Source of the DNA: Blasia pusilla
Taxonomy: Eukaryota; Marchantiophyta; Marchantiopsida; Blasiales
DNA: 64,000 nucleotides
Direction of reading: 5' to 3'
Assembly: GCA_050084515.1 (NCBI GenBank)
Contig: CM114271.1
Location: forward strand, 48,670,001-48,734,000
Position 1 is the stretch's first letter. Every line of letters starts with the position of its first letter. The notes below the pieces were generated by a model. That model saw only the letters and a list, made by a program, of their open reading frames with translations. It made no database searches and was not told the DNA's origin. The position numbers were made by a program, and so were the translations under genes. Shown here in pieces: positions 40,900 to 53,539 of the stretch.

Positions 40900-43590
40900 T
40901 CTACCTTTCAAACCCATATATGTGGTATATATGCTAGAGTAGTGATAGTAAATCCTTTGCATGAGAGATTTCCTAAGCTTGCACTTTGTTGTATTCCTAC
41001 TTGCAATAGGTTTCAAGCTAGTTGGGTGAGAGAGCATTGGCAATTCTTGGAGTATAGAATGTAGAGCGGCGATTGATGCTATAATTGGTCATGCTAGTGA
41101 TGAAGATTCGCGTAGACGAAAATTGATAATGGAAGATTATCTTGGAAAATCTAGAGTAGTCAATAGGTATTGTGTTGGTTGGGACGGAAGTTTTCTTGTA
41201 TAAGTTTAAATCAATCTTTTTTTTTAACCATTAGACTCACCTAAAATTTGTAGGTTTTTGAAGACAAATAATCCATGGAGTGAAAATTTTAGATCTATAA
41301 ATTTTTTACTCAAGATAGAAAACTAATCTAAAGTGAGTCAATGATATGCGTAATTTTCATTCAATGTTTGTTTATCTATTGGCCTTGAAAATATTCCCTT
41401 ACTCCCTACTCCTTTATGCATGATAAGGTCAGTGCTAGGATTTATGGATGCTTGGAAGGAATGTCAAGTCATGATGTGAACATAAATAAGAGTCCAACTA
41501 CATGGAAAATAATTGATTGTCTACAACGTAAATTTTTCTCATACAAGTTTCAGCCATTCTATTTTCTCAACCATTAGATGGTCCTTGGATTTGGAGGACA
41601 TGTATGGAAAAATAAGAATCCATAAAGTTAATGATTTGGATCTAAAAGTTTTTCACTCAAGATAGAAAATTGATTTAAAGGGTGTATAATGTTATACCTA
41701 GTTTTCATTGAAGGTATGTTACTCCTTTCTTCTTGGAAACATTTACTCACTCCTCACGAATTAATGATATTAGGTTGAGTTCAAGGAACTATAGGTGCTT
41801 CAAATTAATGTTAGGTCATGATTTTAAGGAATTTTAGCAAAGGGGTTGGAAAAAAGGGAGATGCCAACTCTATCACAATTATAACCTTTAAATTTTATTC
41901 TGATTATTTGTATTTTCCCCCCTTTTTTTGAAAATCTTTATAGAAATATATACTTATCAATGATGTATCAACATATGGTATTGGATTTATATTAAACATT
42001 GTATTAAACCCTTTAATAATTTTTCAATTATATGTAAAATGAACCAATACCTAGGACCCTATGTTAATAAGAGCCCAAAATTAACTTTTTGCCCCCTTTG
42101 AATTGTAATTGCATAATTCTAATATTACACTTTTAAGAATTAAAAAAATTCCTTTAGTAGGACTTCATGGTATACTTATATAGGGTAGTGATAACCCTTT
42201 GTCTTGAAACCACTTGGTTTGTGAATCCTTAGGGTCTTTAGAGACTATTGGATTTGGTGTCCGTTCTACTCAAGTTTCACTTGGTGGACATGGACATAAA
42301 TAATTTCCCTTTGGATCTTTTATAGACATGCAGATTTGTCATGCCTTAAGATCTTGTGTCCTTTCCACATAACTTCTATTCATTGTTGTTTCTTGCTCAA
42401 TCATTTCCTCTAGATTCTGAAGAAACAACCTCTAGATCTACTCTTGGCCTCTGGTTTTGTCAAACCTTAGGATCTGATGTCATTTGTACACATCTTCCTT
42501 TTGGTGGACTCTGCGCAAACTTGTTGTCATGGTTAGAGGGAACCTTAACCGACAACTAGTTTTAACATTGTTGTAAGCTCCTGCAATCTTCTGCATACTC
42601 TCGATGGCAATGGTGTCTCTTTCACTTATGTCACATCCTTTGGCTTCCTTGTGTAACACAACTTTCATTGATCATTCCTGGTCTTCTCAAGTTCTCTCTT
42701 CAACCCTGAAATGTGCATACTTTATCGTTTTCAACATGAATCACTCACGTACTTTCTCCACATCGACCCTTGGCTGTTCACCCTTGCTCTAGGTTGAGTC
42801 GTGCCTGCAACTTGCTTTCTTTTAGGCTAACAATCTTGGGAACTTAGATAGCCAAACATATCAATTCTATTTAAGATTTTCTTCCATTCTAGAGGAAAAA
42901 TATTTCTTCTTAGTAGGGCAAAGTTGTCTTGCCCCAAGCTTTTTCCATGGGATGGGACTCTAAGGTTGATCCCACCTTGATCCACGATCATGACTCAATT
43001 CCCAAATTTTTTAGAACGCGGGTAGCATGTGCATCTAAGACTTAGCTACGCACAATGTTTTTTCACGTTCATGTCTTCTCAGGGGAAGGATAACAACATT
43101 AGCTAAAATTGATTCTACATCATGTCCAAGGTCCATCATGTTCAACTTTTTTTGAAGATGTGCAAATCATTAATGGATTGTTGTATCCAACCTTTAAGGA
43201 CGTTGCTATTCTTTGAGTTTTTTTTCAAGATACTAAAGACATCTTCTCTTACTTCCATGAAGTATCGAAGATTCATATTGACTCCTCATTTCGTCAACTC
43301 TTTGCCGCTATTTTAGGCCATAACATTCCTACTTGACGAGAAGCACTATGGGAACAATTTTTCGTGCCACCTAGGGAGGATATTTTACGGAGACAATGTC
43401 ATGGATTGGTTACTATCACTTCTCCTTTTTACATTTCTTAACATTTTCCCTTCCATTTCTTATTTGTACCTAATTATGCTGCGCATTTTTCTGATTATTC
43501 AAAATATCTCTTTTCCACTCTCACCATCATCGCTTTATTAGAAATGTTTCATCACTTGAAAGATCAAAGTAAATACATGTCCACATATAT
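40900..43590. other. AT-rich region, no gene recognised
   Basis: No domain or RNA gene recognised in about 2.7 kb. It contains the right copy of the AT-rich direct repeat (42,054-42,178) and short frames with no coding character. Confidence 0.5.
42054..42178 (+). repeat. Diverged direct repeat, right copy
   Basis: Pairs with 28,018-28,140 ('ggaccctatgttaataagag...tgtaattgcataattct...gaattaaaaaaattccttt'). Same orientation, roughly three quarters identical by eye. Confidence 0.5.
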
Positions 43591-43592
43591 GT

Positions 43593-44760
43593 ATGAAAAA
43601 TGTGTTGGAGCATGTTCGATGCCCTTCCATAAGGGAAAGGCAGGTGGGTGCTAGCTTGGCGGCCCACATACCATTTATTTTCGTTACGAGATATCCCATT
43701 CCAGCAAAAGGCTTACCTGGCCTGGATTTGAAGGTGGCTGGAATCTCGGATGCTAGAGCTACTAGTTGGGTGGATCATGAGTTCGTAAAAGCTTCAAAGT
43801 GTCACACGAATGGGAATACGACCAGACCACCATATCATTTCCGATTGGCGAGGCCAGAGGAGATGTTGAGTTGGGTGGAAGGAGGAAGTAAAATCCGCAT
43901 GGTGACTTCGCACGATAGGTTTTCGTAAGTGGTTTACAGCACTTGCAATTCGGTTGCACATGAGAGAGCTGATGCGGAGCAGCCAGCATGCATAGTTTAG
44001 ACCGGACGACTGTGGGGAGTAACTGAGAGTGGGGTGCGACAGTGTTCCGAGTATTTTGTGAGGAATCATATTGCATCGATGTCAGGATATTCATCCTTGG
44101 AATGGGTTATCGACCTTGAAAGAGTCGCAGCAGTGGACAGAGATCGTGTCCTCCCATGATGATAGGAAGTAGTATCAAGCGCCAGGTCTTTGGTGACTTC
44201 TGTCCTTGATTCTGCTACATTTCCATGTACTCCCGATGCGTTTTAGATCACCCGCTTTTTATTGAGCCTTCACCACCTTGGGGCGGGGATCGAGACTTCC
44301 AACCGTTCTATGCAAGTTTGGAGGTCAACCTTGCATCGAGGTGAGCGTGAAGTCTCCGAACAGGAGAAAATCGGGCCATGTGAGATGAGTTTCCGAGCTG
44401 TAACGATACCACGTCTATCGTGAAATGGAATCGTAACTAGTCAAATCTAGAGGCGTAGTCCTCAGGGCTAGGATTGGACTCAGGTAGGGTATCTGTCAGG
44501 CCTGCCCAGTGGAAGCCCCAACAATCATCTGTCAGGGCCTATGGAGTATTTGCATCTCCCGCAGCTGCATCTCTACCCTCGGATGACGTTGGAAGATTGC
44601 CTCCAAGAATGTGCAAGTCCTACCCGAAGGAGTGGTGTGCCTCACTCGGTAGAGCAGGCCCTCTCCCATTAGATCCCGAAACACCCGGGAGAAAATCCGG
44701 GAACTCTGGGAAGTAGAGTTCAGCTTCCAGGCTTTGCTGAGAGTGTCGACATCAAAAATT
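43593..44760 (+). other. Possible host gene fragment, unassigned
   Basis: GC content rises here relative to both sides. Open segments on plus include 43,593-43,928 (KGLPGLDLKVAGISDARATSW, ARPEEMLSWVEGG) and 44,474-44,716 (SGRVSVRPAQWKPQQSSV, LPPRMCKSYPKEWCASLGRAGPLP), the latter ending at a stop. They do not resemble the transposons around them. They could be exons or transcribed untranslated sequence of a host gene. I recognise no domain. Confidence 0.3.
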
Positions 44761-45824
44761 TGGTGGTGAATTTTTATTTTCTTGCTGTGGCTGGATTATG
44801 ACAGCGAATTACCTCACCTCGAGACCGCTAAGCACTGCTGCTGCTAGGTCTCAGACTATTCTACGATTTTGATCATCAATTCGACGGGTCGCGACCTGCT
44901 GGGCCGAGATAAGACGTTCCACAAAGTAACGATCAACAAAGAGGGAGAGATATAACGGCGACCTCCGAACAAGTAAACTCACGCATCGCCTTCTCTTCAT
45001 TCACTGGGTGGTGATTTGAATGACAAGTTTCATATCTCGGATTGTAGACCCTGTGCGTCGGGTGACAGCCATCAAGCCGGGGCAGCTTGCATCAGAAAGA
45101 CTGAGATGGTGATCACGCTCCAATAGATCACCATCTGAAGCTTAACCTTGCTCCGATTTGAAAACCCCACAACCGGTACGTTTTATCATGCTACGCCATC
45201 CCTTTAACACACAGCTGCCACTAGTCAAAGTAGTCTTGCCATTGGCGTCGAACTAAATACTAAGCACTACCTCGCAAAACCCTAGACATCTGAGGGCGTG
45301 TTCCAGTGATTTAGTACTGGCCAACAATATCATTAAGTTGTATATGAGCCTAGACCTGTCAGCTGGCCATGTCATAAGTTTACTATCCCTCCGTTCATGA
45401 TAATTTCCGAAGACTAAGATCCCCAAATCCGAATGAGGAGAGCATGTAAGAAACTGTGGACCGGGGCAATTGTGCGGACATGCAAAAGGGCTGTGCTGCA
45501 AAATATAGGGTACTGTCCAATCCCCTTGTGTGAAGAATTAAAGAAAAACTGGTACAACACGCATCTTCATGCAAAAATACTTCCTCGCCAATTGTCCTTG
45601 ACAGTAACTTCATCACCCATGAAAGATGAACTCGTTTGTGTTCCGACAAGTAGGGGTCTTACCTTCTTTCTCCGATCTTATGTTGTAGACAAGAATTCCA
45701 CATCAATAACTTTGCTTTTCAGTGCACAACTTCTACATATGTTGTGGATCTTAAAAGTCTAACTTCACAGTTTCTATGATTTATAGCAGGCATCCCCATT
45801 CATTGAAGGATGTGATTGGAATTA

Positions 45825-46604
45825 TTATCTTGTTTTCGAAGCAGCTCTTGTTGCCTCTTCTCGAGAAGACGGGAATAGCTCCACGTATCGGCTTCCCAGA
45901 GTCATCTTGTCCTTGCTCATTGCAGCCTTCGATTCCGAAGAAGAGGCAAACTCCACAAAAGCCTCACCCGTCGCTCGCCCATCAGCGTGCGACACTATGT
46001 GCACGTTCTCATCTGTCAGTCCGTACTCTCTAAAGAAGTCGATGATGTCCCGCTTGGATGCAGAGAATGGCAGGCCCCTGAGCTTCAAAACACCTGTGTG
46101 CTCGAGATGATCCTTCTCGGAGGACGGCTTGCCCGGGGGAGTGGAGATGTGACCCCCGTCATCCTTAGGCTCGGCCACATCCGCCGCCACTGCCTGATAG
46201 TAATCGTGCTTCTTGCAACGGAATACCTCTATGTATCGGCGACCCATGTTCTGGCGATTTCTTTGCAGAGCGAAATCCACCTGCATTGGGGCACCAAACA
46301 CCACAAATGCTTCCCCGGAGAAACGTCCTTGCTTGCGCACAAGAAGGACGTCCACCACATCCAGCCCCGCAAAGAACTCGAAAACATCACTCTCGCTGCA
46401 GTTGAAGGGTAGACCCCGCAGTCTCACCACCGGGAAAGGGCGCGGTTGCCCTAAGACTTGAGCGATATTGGAACTTCCATAAGCCAAGCTGGCTTGCGAG
46501 AGCGCAGGGCCCCCGCCAAAATAAGGGCCCGCATCGATTAATCGCTGCCTTTTTGCCCCAACCTCGTATCCATCTGCACCTCCCCCGCTTCCCAAAAGAT
46601 TCCT
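45825..46604 (-). CDS. hnRNP H/F-like RNA-binding protein with two RRMs
   Basis: Plant homologue of the hnRNP F/H / GRSF1-type family (Arabidopsis At5g66010-like). RRM1 lies at about residues 56-130, with RNP2-like VVRLRGLPF and RNP1-like GEAFVVF. RRM2 is at about 168-245, with LKLRGLPF, GEAFVEF and GSRYVELF. These qRRMs bind G-rich RNA and act in nuclear pre-mRNA processing. The 256-codon frame ends in a natural stop after a basic tail, and the length matches the family. No ATG precedes RRM1 in frame, and an in-frame TGA lies about 12 bases upstream, next to a candidate splice acceptor (tttgaag|g). A short first coding exon is therefore expected further upstream. Frame intact, probably functional. 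Confidence 0.85.
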   Translation of the reverse strand, partial: RNLLGSGGGADGYEVGAKRQRLIDAGPYFGGGPALSQASLAYGSSNIAQVLGQPRPFPVVRLRGLPFNCSESDVFEFFAGLDVVDVLLVRKQGRFSGEAFVVFGAPMQVDFALQRNRQNMGRRYIEVFRCKKHDYYQAVAADVAEPKDDGGHISTPPGKPSSEKDHLEHTGVLKLRGLPFSASKRDIIDFFREYGLTDENVHIVSHADGRATGEAFVEFASSSESKAAMSKDKMTLGSRYVELFPSSREEATRAASKTR

Positions 46605-48400
46605 TCAAAGATACATCCCAGCCCCCCGCCCACAGCCCAACCGTCAATATGTGCGCCCTCCCCTGGGAACCTATGATGCCACACATCAAGCTCTCAGATG
46701 TGTGCCCTCCCTTCATCACTCTCTAAATCCCTCAAGTGCAGTGCAGTGAAGTCATCATACATGTCAGATCTCAGGTAGTAAGCTTTGAAGATCTTAGCTC
46801 AGATGGAAGTGTTCGCTACGTCTGATGTTCGGAGTCTTAGATGACATGCTTAAAGATCCGAAATAGGACGAAATGAGACCAACATCGCTTGCCTATCCTG
46901 ATGAATGAAAACCAAAAGAGCCACTCTAGGAGGTTGCATTGAGAAAAAAATTTCTGCACCAGAAGTGACCTTTACAGGCACAGTTCTTAGCAGATGCGAG
47001 GACATGGTTCATCGGTCACCTTAGGTATTCAAAGTCGACGCTTACATAACCCTAAAGAGATCCCCGTTTATTCCACTCGCAACACGGCGAGCCGTGCAGT
47101 GTCGGTTCTTAATTCAATCATTACACGATGATGATGGACATAAATTCAAAAGTGGTAAATGTGCTACAGCAGAGACTTTTACGTATACCACAGAAAATGT
47201 AAGCTTAGTTACTTGATTACGGAGATTGTTCCTTCGTTGATTCGTTCGTTTCTCTACAAGGAAGAGAAGAGGACAGAGCTGGCTTGACTCGACAGATGAA
47301 ATAGAGTTAGTCCCCTTTCGCTCACTCACTTACCCTCTGGAGAACATAATGCCGACGATGACACCCACACAATCCCTCCCACCACAGATGTATGCACCCG
47401 GCCCCGCCCCTGTTAGTAGTAATCCACCACCAACCACCACCACCCTCCCTGGACTTTTTCCTCTTCACCACCACCTCCTTCCCGCTCTCCGGCCCACCTC
47501 ACTTACAGTACCTCTCTCCTCCCACACAACCGAACCGAGCGGCCAACCAACACTGAACCGAATCCGCCTGCAGCCAGCCAGCAAAGCAACGCAACGCAAC
47601 GCAACGCAACGATACTTTTTTTTCACGAGTCCCACCACAGCATAGCACAGAGCCAGCCAGCACCACAGAGAGGAAGAGAGAGACAGAGACAGAGACAGAG
47701 AAACGCACAGTCTACTACACTACCCTACTCTCCTATCTCTACGACCAGCCTCACAAGGGACTCAAAAGGGTCTGGTGGCTTGGATGGATTGGCAGAAATC
47801 TGCTCACACACACGCAACCACTCGTGCCTGTCTTCGCTGCCTCAGCGAATGCGCCGTCCCCTGCATATATGCTCCCTCTCAAATGCTCCCCCACTTCTTC
47901 AATCCCCCCTCCAAATCCAATCGTCTCCTCCTCTCTCACGGCGTACCAGCAAGAAAACGGTGCGAGGATGCGTCCTCTACCTTTGTCTCATGGATCGATC
48001 AAGAAGTGCATTCTACCGTGATCCTTACGCGAAATTCAACGGCACCGCAATCCTCAACGAACCTCCGGAGCTCTCCCTCTGCCCTCCGCTCTCCTGTGCT
48101 CTGATCTTACGCTCTTCTCGTCTCGTTCCCGACCTCTGAGGGCGCTCGTTCTATAAAGAGCGACGTCGTGAAGAAGGAAGCAACGGCGCTGAGGGCACAA
48201 GTAGAAGGCGAAGGAAAGGAGGCTGGCAGTGGCAATCACAGACGGACAGGCAGACAGTGACGGCGGGGAGGAGGTGGAAGGACGCATGCGGCGACATATT
48301 ACGTGGTAGTGGAGTGACATCGGGTACCAGATCTGACGGTTACGGAGCGTCCAGCGGACCGCTGTGGGCCGTCGGACGCAGTTTACCCCGGATCTGCGCC
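46605..48400 (-). promoter_or_regulatory. Upstream region of the hnRNP gene (5' exon, intron, promoter)
   Basis: Contains no transposon sequence that I recognise. The minus strand is pyrimidine-rich, with a 'ctctgtctctgtctctgtctctctctt' tract at about 47,676-47,702 and a (GTTGC)n run at 47,586-47,610. Such CT tracts are common in plant 5' untranslated regions. The missing first coding exon should lie here, but I could not place it. A plus-strand TATA-like 'ttctataaagag' occurs at about 48,149; whether it serves a divergent transcript is unknown. Confidence 0.4.
47586..47702. repeat. Microsatellites (GCAAC)5 and (GACAGA)n
   Basis: A perfect pentanucleotide run 'gcaacgcaacgcaacgcaac' lies at 47,586-47,610. 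A 'gagagacagagacagagacagag' run lies at about 47,676-47,702. Both fall in the region upstream of the hnRNP gene. Confidence 0.8.
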
Positions 48401-48814
48401 GTCCGCGAGAGTAGTTATTGCGGGGCAGCGTGAGTTGGTTAGAGAGCCGTAGAACTGCGGACGCCGGAAAGAAACCCCCATGTCTTTATCCCGTGTATGG
48501 ATGGAGATAGAAACGGAAATACACCACCACTTCGCTGTTTTAGGTTTACTCACTCCCGATGGTGTGGCGTGTTTTTTCTTATTCTGTACGCCCGTTATGT
48601 GGTATTTCAAAATACTTTATTATTGAATAATGAAAAGACTTTCTCTGATTTTGAATTGCTCGTCATTATCATGAAAGTAAATCATGTGAATCATTAAACA
48701 ATTTTATTGATAGATAAAGCAAAATGATCTTATTGATTGAATGGGTCTAGTGTCAATAGGGAAGGAGTTCGAAAATTAAAATGTCATTCTCCAATAATTA
48801 CGTATTAGTAAGGT

Positions 48815-50525
48815 GTCCGTGCCATGCACGAGGAAATAAAAGAGTGTTTAAGAACCAGTGTATAGTATGGGAAAGGAAGAGATTAATGATGCACTACACA
48901 AATTCAAATTTTTTCTGGATGCCCGTAGCATGTGAAATATTTTCTTACTGCCTAGTTACTACATGTCAAACACATAAGTGTTTGCAAATCAAGAAGGAAT
49001 TCTCCCATAATAATATAGATTAGTATATAACTTGTGTGATGCACGAGAGTGAAAGGATTGATAATGTTGCACACAAATTCAAAATATTTTTCTTGTTGCT
49101 CATAGTACGTAAAACATTTTCTTGCTACCCAATTGCCGCGAGTCAAGCAATCAAGTGTTTGCAAATCAAGAAGACACTCTCCCATAATAATATAAATACA
49201 AATCTTTTATATATTACAAAAATCATATTAAATCAATAAATGAGGGAATTGTTAACAAATTGAAATTTTACCTTAAAAATGATGAAATAAAAAAAATTAA
49301 AGGAAGTAGTGGGCAATGAAGATGTTCTCCACTAGTAAGATCCATAACTCTTAGATAGCATAGCAAGGGCATATCACTTTTTATATTACAAGTCTATATT
49401 TATCTAGCTTCTCAATCCCTGTGTAATAAGACTAACGTAAATCACGTGTTATGCAAGAGGCCAATAAAAATACAAATTCTCATCACATAGTCGAAGTCCT
49501 TACACCCCATTTCTCCAACTAGTGGGCAACCCATGGAGTGAAGGGAAAGCGTTTTCTTGTTGCCCGTAGAAGGGGAAACATTTTCTTGATGCCCGACTGC
49601 CACATGTCAGCCAAAGGGGTGTTTGCAAATCAAGAAGGCACGCTCCAATAATAATTTAGATTAACATCTCACACCACCAAAAAATTAAAGCCTCACTCTC
49701 TCATACATAGAAATCCCATTCTTTCTAGCAATTAAAACCTCCCCCAAATTTTGTGTCGCTAATACGGCTAGCTTGAGTTGATGAAGGATCTATTATGAAA
49801 AAATATAACAATGTTCTAATTTATCTGATTATGTTGCTATTTTTTCTTATGCATATGGGATTGCCAATAATAATCTAGAACTTTGGAATTTAGGATCTAA
49901 CCAAAAGTGATTTTGAAATAATAAAACTTGAGAATTTTAATTTTAATGTTGACACATCATAGAGTATTTTACATTCATAACCTCTAACAGAAATTTGTGC
50001 TATAATTCGAGGATGGATTTTATTACAATGCTTCCCCTCATGACACGTGTCTACTTCAAAACTATTTTTTCCACGTGGTAGTCCAATTTACTTTGAAAAA
50101 TAAGTCTTCCAATTGTATTAAAATCAAATTTTAATATTTATAGTTTAGGGAGCTCTAGTTTGACTGTGGCGGGATATTGTATGATAAATGTTTGTACTCG
50201 TCGAAGTTGCTCCTAGTGTATGGTAGGTTTGGTTTTAGATTTTATAGATTTCTACATTGTGTTTGAGATATTTGTATGTTTTTGTGTATGGTCCAATATA
50301 TTGGTTGTATTGTTCGCCTAAAAGTACTGATGAGTAAATCGTGATATGCACGTGATGAATGACTGTTAAATTTTTTAGAAGTCTTCTTCTTGCTAATGTT
50401 ACAAAAGTTTTCTTGTTACAATTACCACCAAAAGATTTTTTTTGCTATCTCACTAACATGGGTTATTCAAAGAAGTGTTTACAAATCAAGAAGTTGCAAT
50501 CGTTCTTCCACAATATTATAGATTT
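48815..50525 (+). repeat. Four diverged copies of a roughly 130-200 bp dispersed repeat
   Basis: The block 'gtttgcaaatcaagaagg(a/c)..tctcccataataatatagatta', preceded by 'atgcacgag...aaatattttcttgctaccca', recurs at about 48,815-49,022, 49,035-49,195, 49,540-49,662 and 50,345-50,525, all in the same orientation. No coding content. The surrounding region is AT-rich and has no gene. Confidence 0.7.
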
Positions 50526-50529
50526 AATT

Positions 50530-52050
50530 CTAGTCATTTAATTAGTACTTAAAATTTCATTATTTTGCAAGATCAAGCCTCTAAATTAGAAATAAGTTCA
50601 ATACTTCAAACATGCAAAAGTAGATTCCTTTCTTCATTCATGTGTTATTCATAGAATCACTCATAGCTTGAGGGTAAACTCTACAACAATACTTTATTCT
50701 TGCTAATGCCTCTTTCTTTCTTGAGGAACATACATTTTTTCGATAATTTAGTGTGTGTTCATGATACACACAAATACACATATACTGGTTGCTACAAGTG
50801 GACAGGAGCTTCCTATACTTTCAGTTATCTCTACACTTCTCTCCCTTATTTTTCCTCTTCTATAAATACCACAAGTGCTCTAAGAAGATTCCTACTCTAT
50901 ACTTCTTGCTCATATAGAGATATTCCTAGTCAAGTATAGAATGCAAGATGAGAAATCCCTTCTTATGTTACTACAAAATTGTTAAGGATGAACGAGTTCT
51001 TGTCCTTCAAAGATACTACTCCCTCACTCCTACTTTTGGCTTGATCCGTGCCAAGAAAAAAAAGAAAGGTGAATACTCTACTCTAATAATGGCATTCATG
51101 AGAACAACCAAAAAATTAACATAAGACCAGAAGCTAGTAAAAAGACAATACAAAACTCAAACTCATCGAAAAGGCATTACGGAATGAAGGAGGTAAACTT
51201 AATGATATGTGTGTGAAAAACCACATATCTAGCTTCATCACCAAACAACACTGAACCATCTAAAAGAAAACGTTTGTATTCCTTCCTCAATCCAAATAAA
51301 ATCTTAGGACTTGCAACACTAGACTTAGTTCGGAGTTATAGTCCAAGACCTTCAAGTCCATCAAGAAGGCTTCAATAGAGAGGCTATATGTGTAGTTATA
51401 CACGTGTGAGTGGGAGTGAGATCTTAGCATGCATTGGGGACTAGAGGTTTCTTCATTGAGGTGAGTGGGTAATGCTATCTTAAAGGAGTGTCTCAAATTG
51501 GTGGAGCCTAAGGAGATTCTTGGGTGGATAAGAAGAAAGGAATGTGGAATTGTGGTGGTTGCATGGATTGAGTGCAAAATCCGGACATATGTACAAAGTG
51601 GATTGTGACCACTCCAAGAAGTGGATACACAGGGCTTTGGTTACTTGCTAATATTCTTGACTTGGAGAATGACATTCACATCAAAAGAACAACCATTATG
51701 TGACGACGGTAGGGTTTGGGCATGATACGTATGTGAGGATGAATTGAATTGTGGTGTGGTGTGCATGGAATGCGCCACCCTTAGAGGAGGTGAAATTTCT
51801 TGGAAAAAAAAAGGGAAAGACTCAAGAGGGCACAAGAAATAAGGGAGTGCAAAGACCCGTAATAGAATTCCACTCAAGTTTGCGCTCGCCAAGAAATTGG
51901 GTTGGATGTTGTTCTCCAATCCATAAACGTAAAAAAAAACTGAGGAGTGGGCATGAAATGGATGATGGAAATCTCATTGTGAGGATCAAGGAGTGAAGGG
52001 AGTGGGAGAGTGAATGCAAGATGAGTGTTTATATAGTGATTAAGAAGGAT
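50530..52050. other. Region without recognised features
   Basis: Only short frames without domain similarity on either strand. A possible plant promoter or LTR-like block ('cttctataaataccacaagtgctc') occurs at about 50,858-50,880. Confidence 0.4.
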
Positions 52051-52677
52051 GTCACATCTTATTTTGACGTAGGTAGAGTTCTATCGTGTCGACAACATAG
52101 AGAGTCAACGGGTTGTTCGGATGTAACTTCGTCCCGAGATGTCGGATGAGGTTGGCGATAGGTCTATTGCATCGGGAACGCCATTTATGGTGATTTACCT
52201 ATTTTGGTTCAAGCCCATCAGGTGATCCGTTGACCGAGTCAATGGTCATCCGGTAACCTATGTACGCAGGTTACCATTGGTAGAGCTATTTTGGGAAGAA
52301 GAGCCTTCTTGCTCTTCCCAAGGGTATAAGAGTGAGAGAGATGGCTTTCTCAAGCCATCTTTCCCATATTGAGCCTTAGGAGCACCTCTCTTGCATGTGC
52401 GTGTGTGGGTGTGTAGGAGCTAGGGTGCTAGCGTCTTGATCCCCTCATAGCCGAGGGTTGATGTGGTTCGATATGCCGATGTAGATTCATGAGTGGAGTT
52501 GTAGGCTGGGTGAGCCAGTTTTACTACTCTGATTTTGGTTGTGGGGTCTCATTATATATGCGTGACTATATTTTGTTTATGTGTGGATCTATCCGTATGT
52601 TGGGGAAGATCGTTGTTGTGTGGTGTGTAGATGTGACCAACGATGTGGGTTGTGTAGTGATGTGTATGCGCACGACA
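52051..52677 (+). mobile_element. Solo LTR of the DNMT-family-like type, 627 bp
   Basis: It starts GTCACATCTTATTTTGACG and ends GTGTATGCGCACGACA. The same start and end types define the insertions at 60,410-60,967 and 61,847-62,440. Internal blocks 'gggaagaagagcc', 'cttctcaagccatctttc', 'gttgtgtggtgtgtagatgtgacca' are shared by all three. Flanks AGGAT (52,046-52,050) and AAGAT (52,678-52,682) differ at one base, so a decayed 5-bp target duplication is likely. No internal domain follows. Confidence 0.75.
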
Positions 52678-53539
52678 AAGATGTAGAAAGTAGGTTTGAT
52701 TTGATAACAATGTTTGATCACAACATAAGAAATATCAAACTGCATAAGAGTGACTTGGGTTGCTAGAAGTTGGAGATAAATTAGAGGTGCATGTTGAATG
52801 TTGGGATATCAGTTGATGAGAGGTTGCATAAGAGTTGGGTGGCCTTGATTAGGATATAAACCCCCTCTCCTTATGAGTTCTTGTTAGTTTCATGTGATGA
52901 TGGTGGTGGAAGAAATCATGAGACTATTTTTTTGGAGATGCTAAGACGGATATTGTGAGTGGAGGTAGGTGTAAGTATGCATACGTGCATGAATGTTCAC
53001 CAAGGATGAGCCAACGTAAGTGCATGTAGCAAGGAGATACGAATTTCAATGGAAGTAGAATTCCGACACTACGTGTTCATGGGGAAGTTGCACAATAGTT
53101 GAGGATGGTCATTGTACATATACATATATATCTCCACACAATGTTCATCACTATTACTCATCAAATATATTAACCGTAGACTAACTCAATCATCCACCCA
53201 ATACAATTAGGGAGGCTAATCATCACCAAAACATCTCAATAAAATAGATGAGAAATCTCACATTGCACTCAAAGTGGATCAAGAGCCACTTTTCACAAGT
53301 AGACAGTCAAAGTTCACATAAGTAGGGAACTTACCAATAGTAGTAAGTTCCTCATATGACCTCCAAACATGTCCACATAAAGGGGAAACCTATTATAGTA
53401 GGTTATCCTAGATTTTAGAATCGAACGGGTTATCCATGACCTATTGGACTCAACCTCCAGTCTCTACCAAAGTGTTGCACGAGAACTTATTGTTCCACTA
53501 TCAAAGACTCGACTATGGTTGAGTACCATGACACAACGC
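52678..53539. other. Spacer without recognised features
   Basis: AT-rich sequence between the solo LTR and the copy F leader. No coding or RNA feature seen. Confidence 0.4.

Noticed and set aside
44750-45150. Inverted repeat 'gatggtgatc...gatcaccatc' near 45,103-45,133 as a terminator or riboswitch
   Set aside because: A 10-bp stem alone in a eukaryotic nuclear context; no supporting gene arrangement.
46387-46719. Frames on other strands or phases over the hnRNP gene (46,387-46,719 minus; 45,987-46,412 plus)
   Set aside because: Shadows of the RRM-coding frame, with no domain similarity of their own.
47775-48139. Overlapping plus-strand frames upstream of the hnRNP gene
   Set aside because: Low-complexity Ser/Pro/Cys-rich translations of CT-rich DNA, with several overlapping phases open at once, as expected for an untranslated or promoter region.
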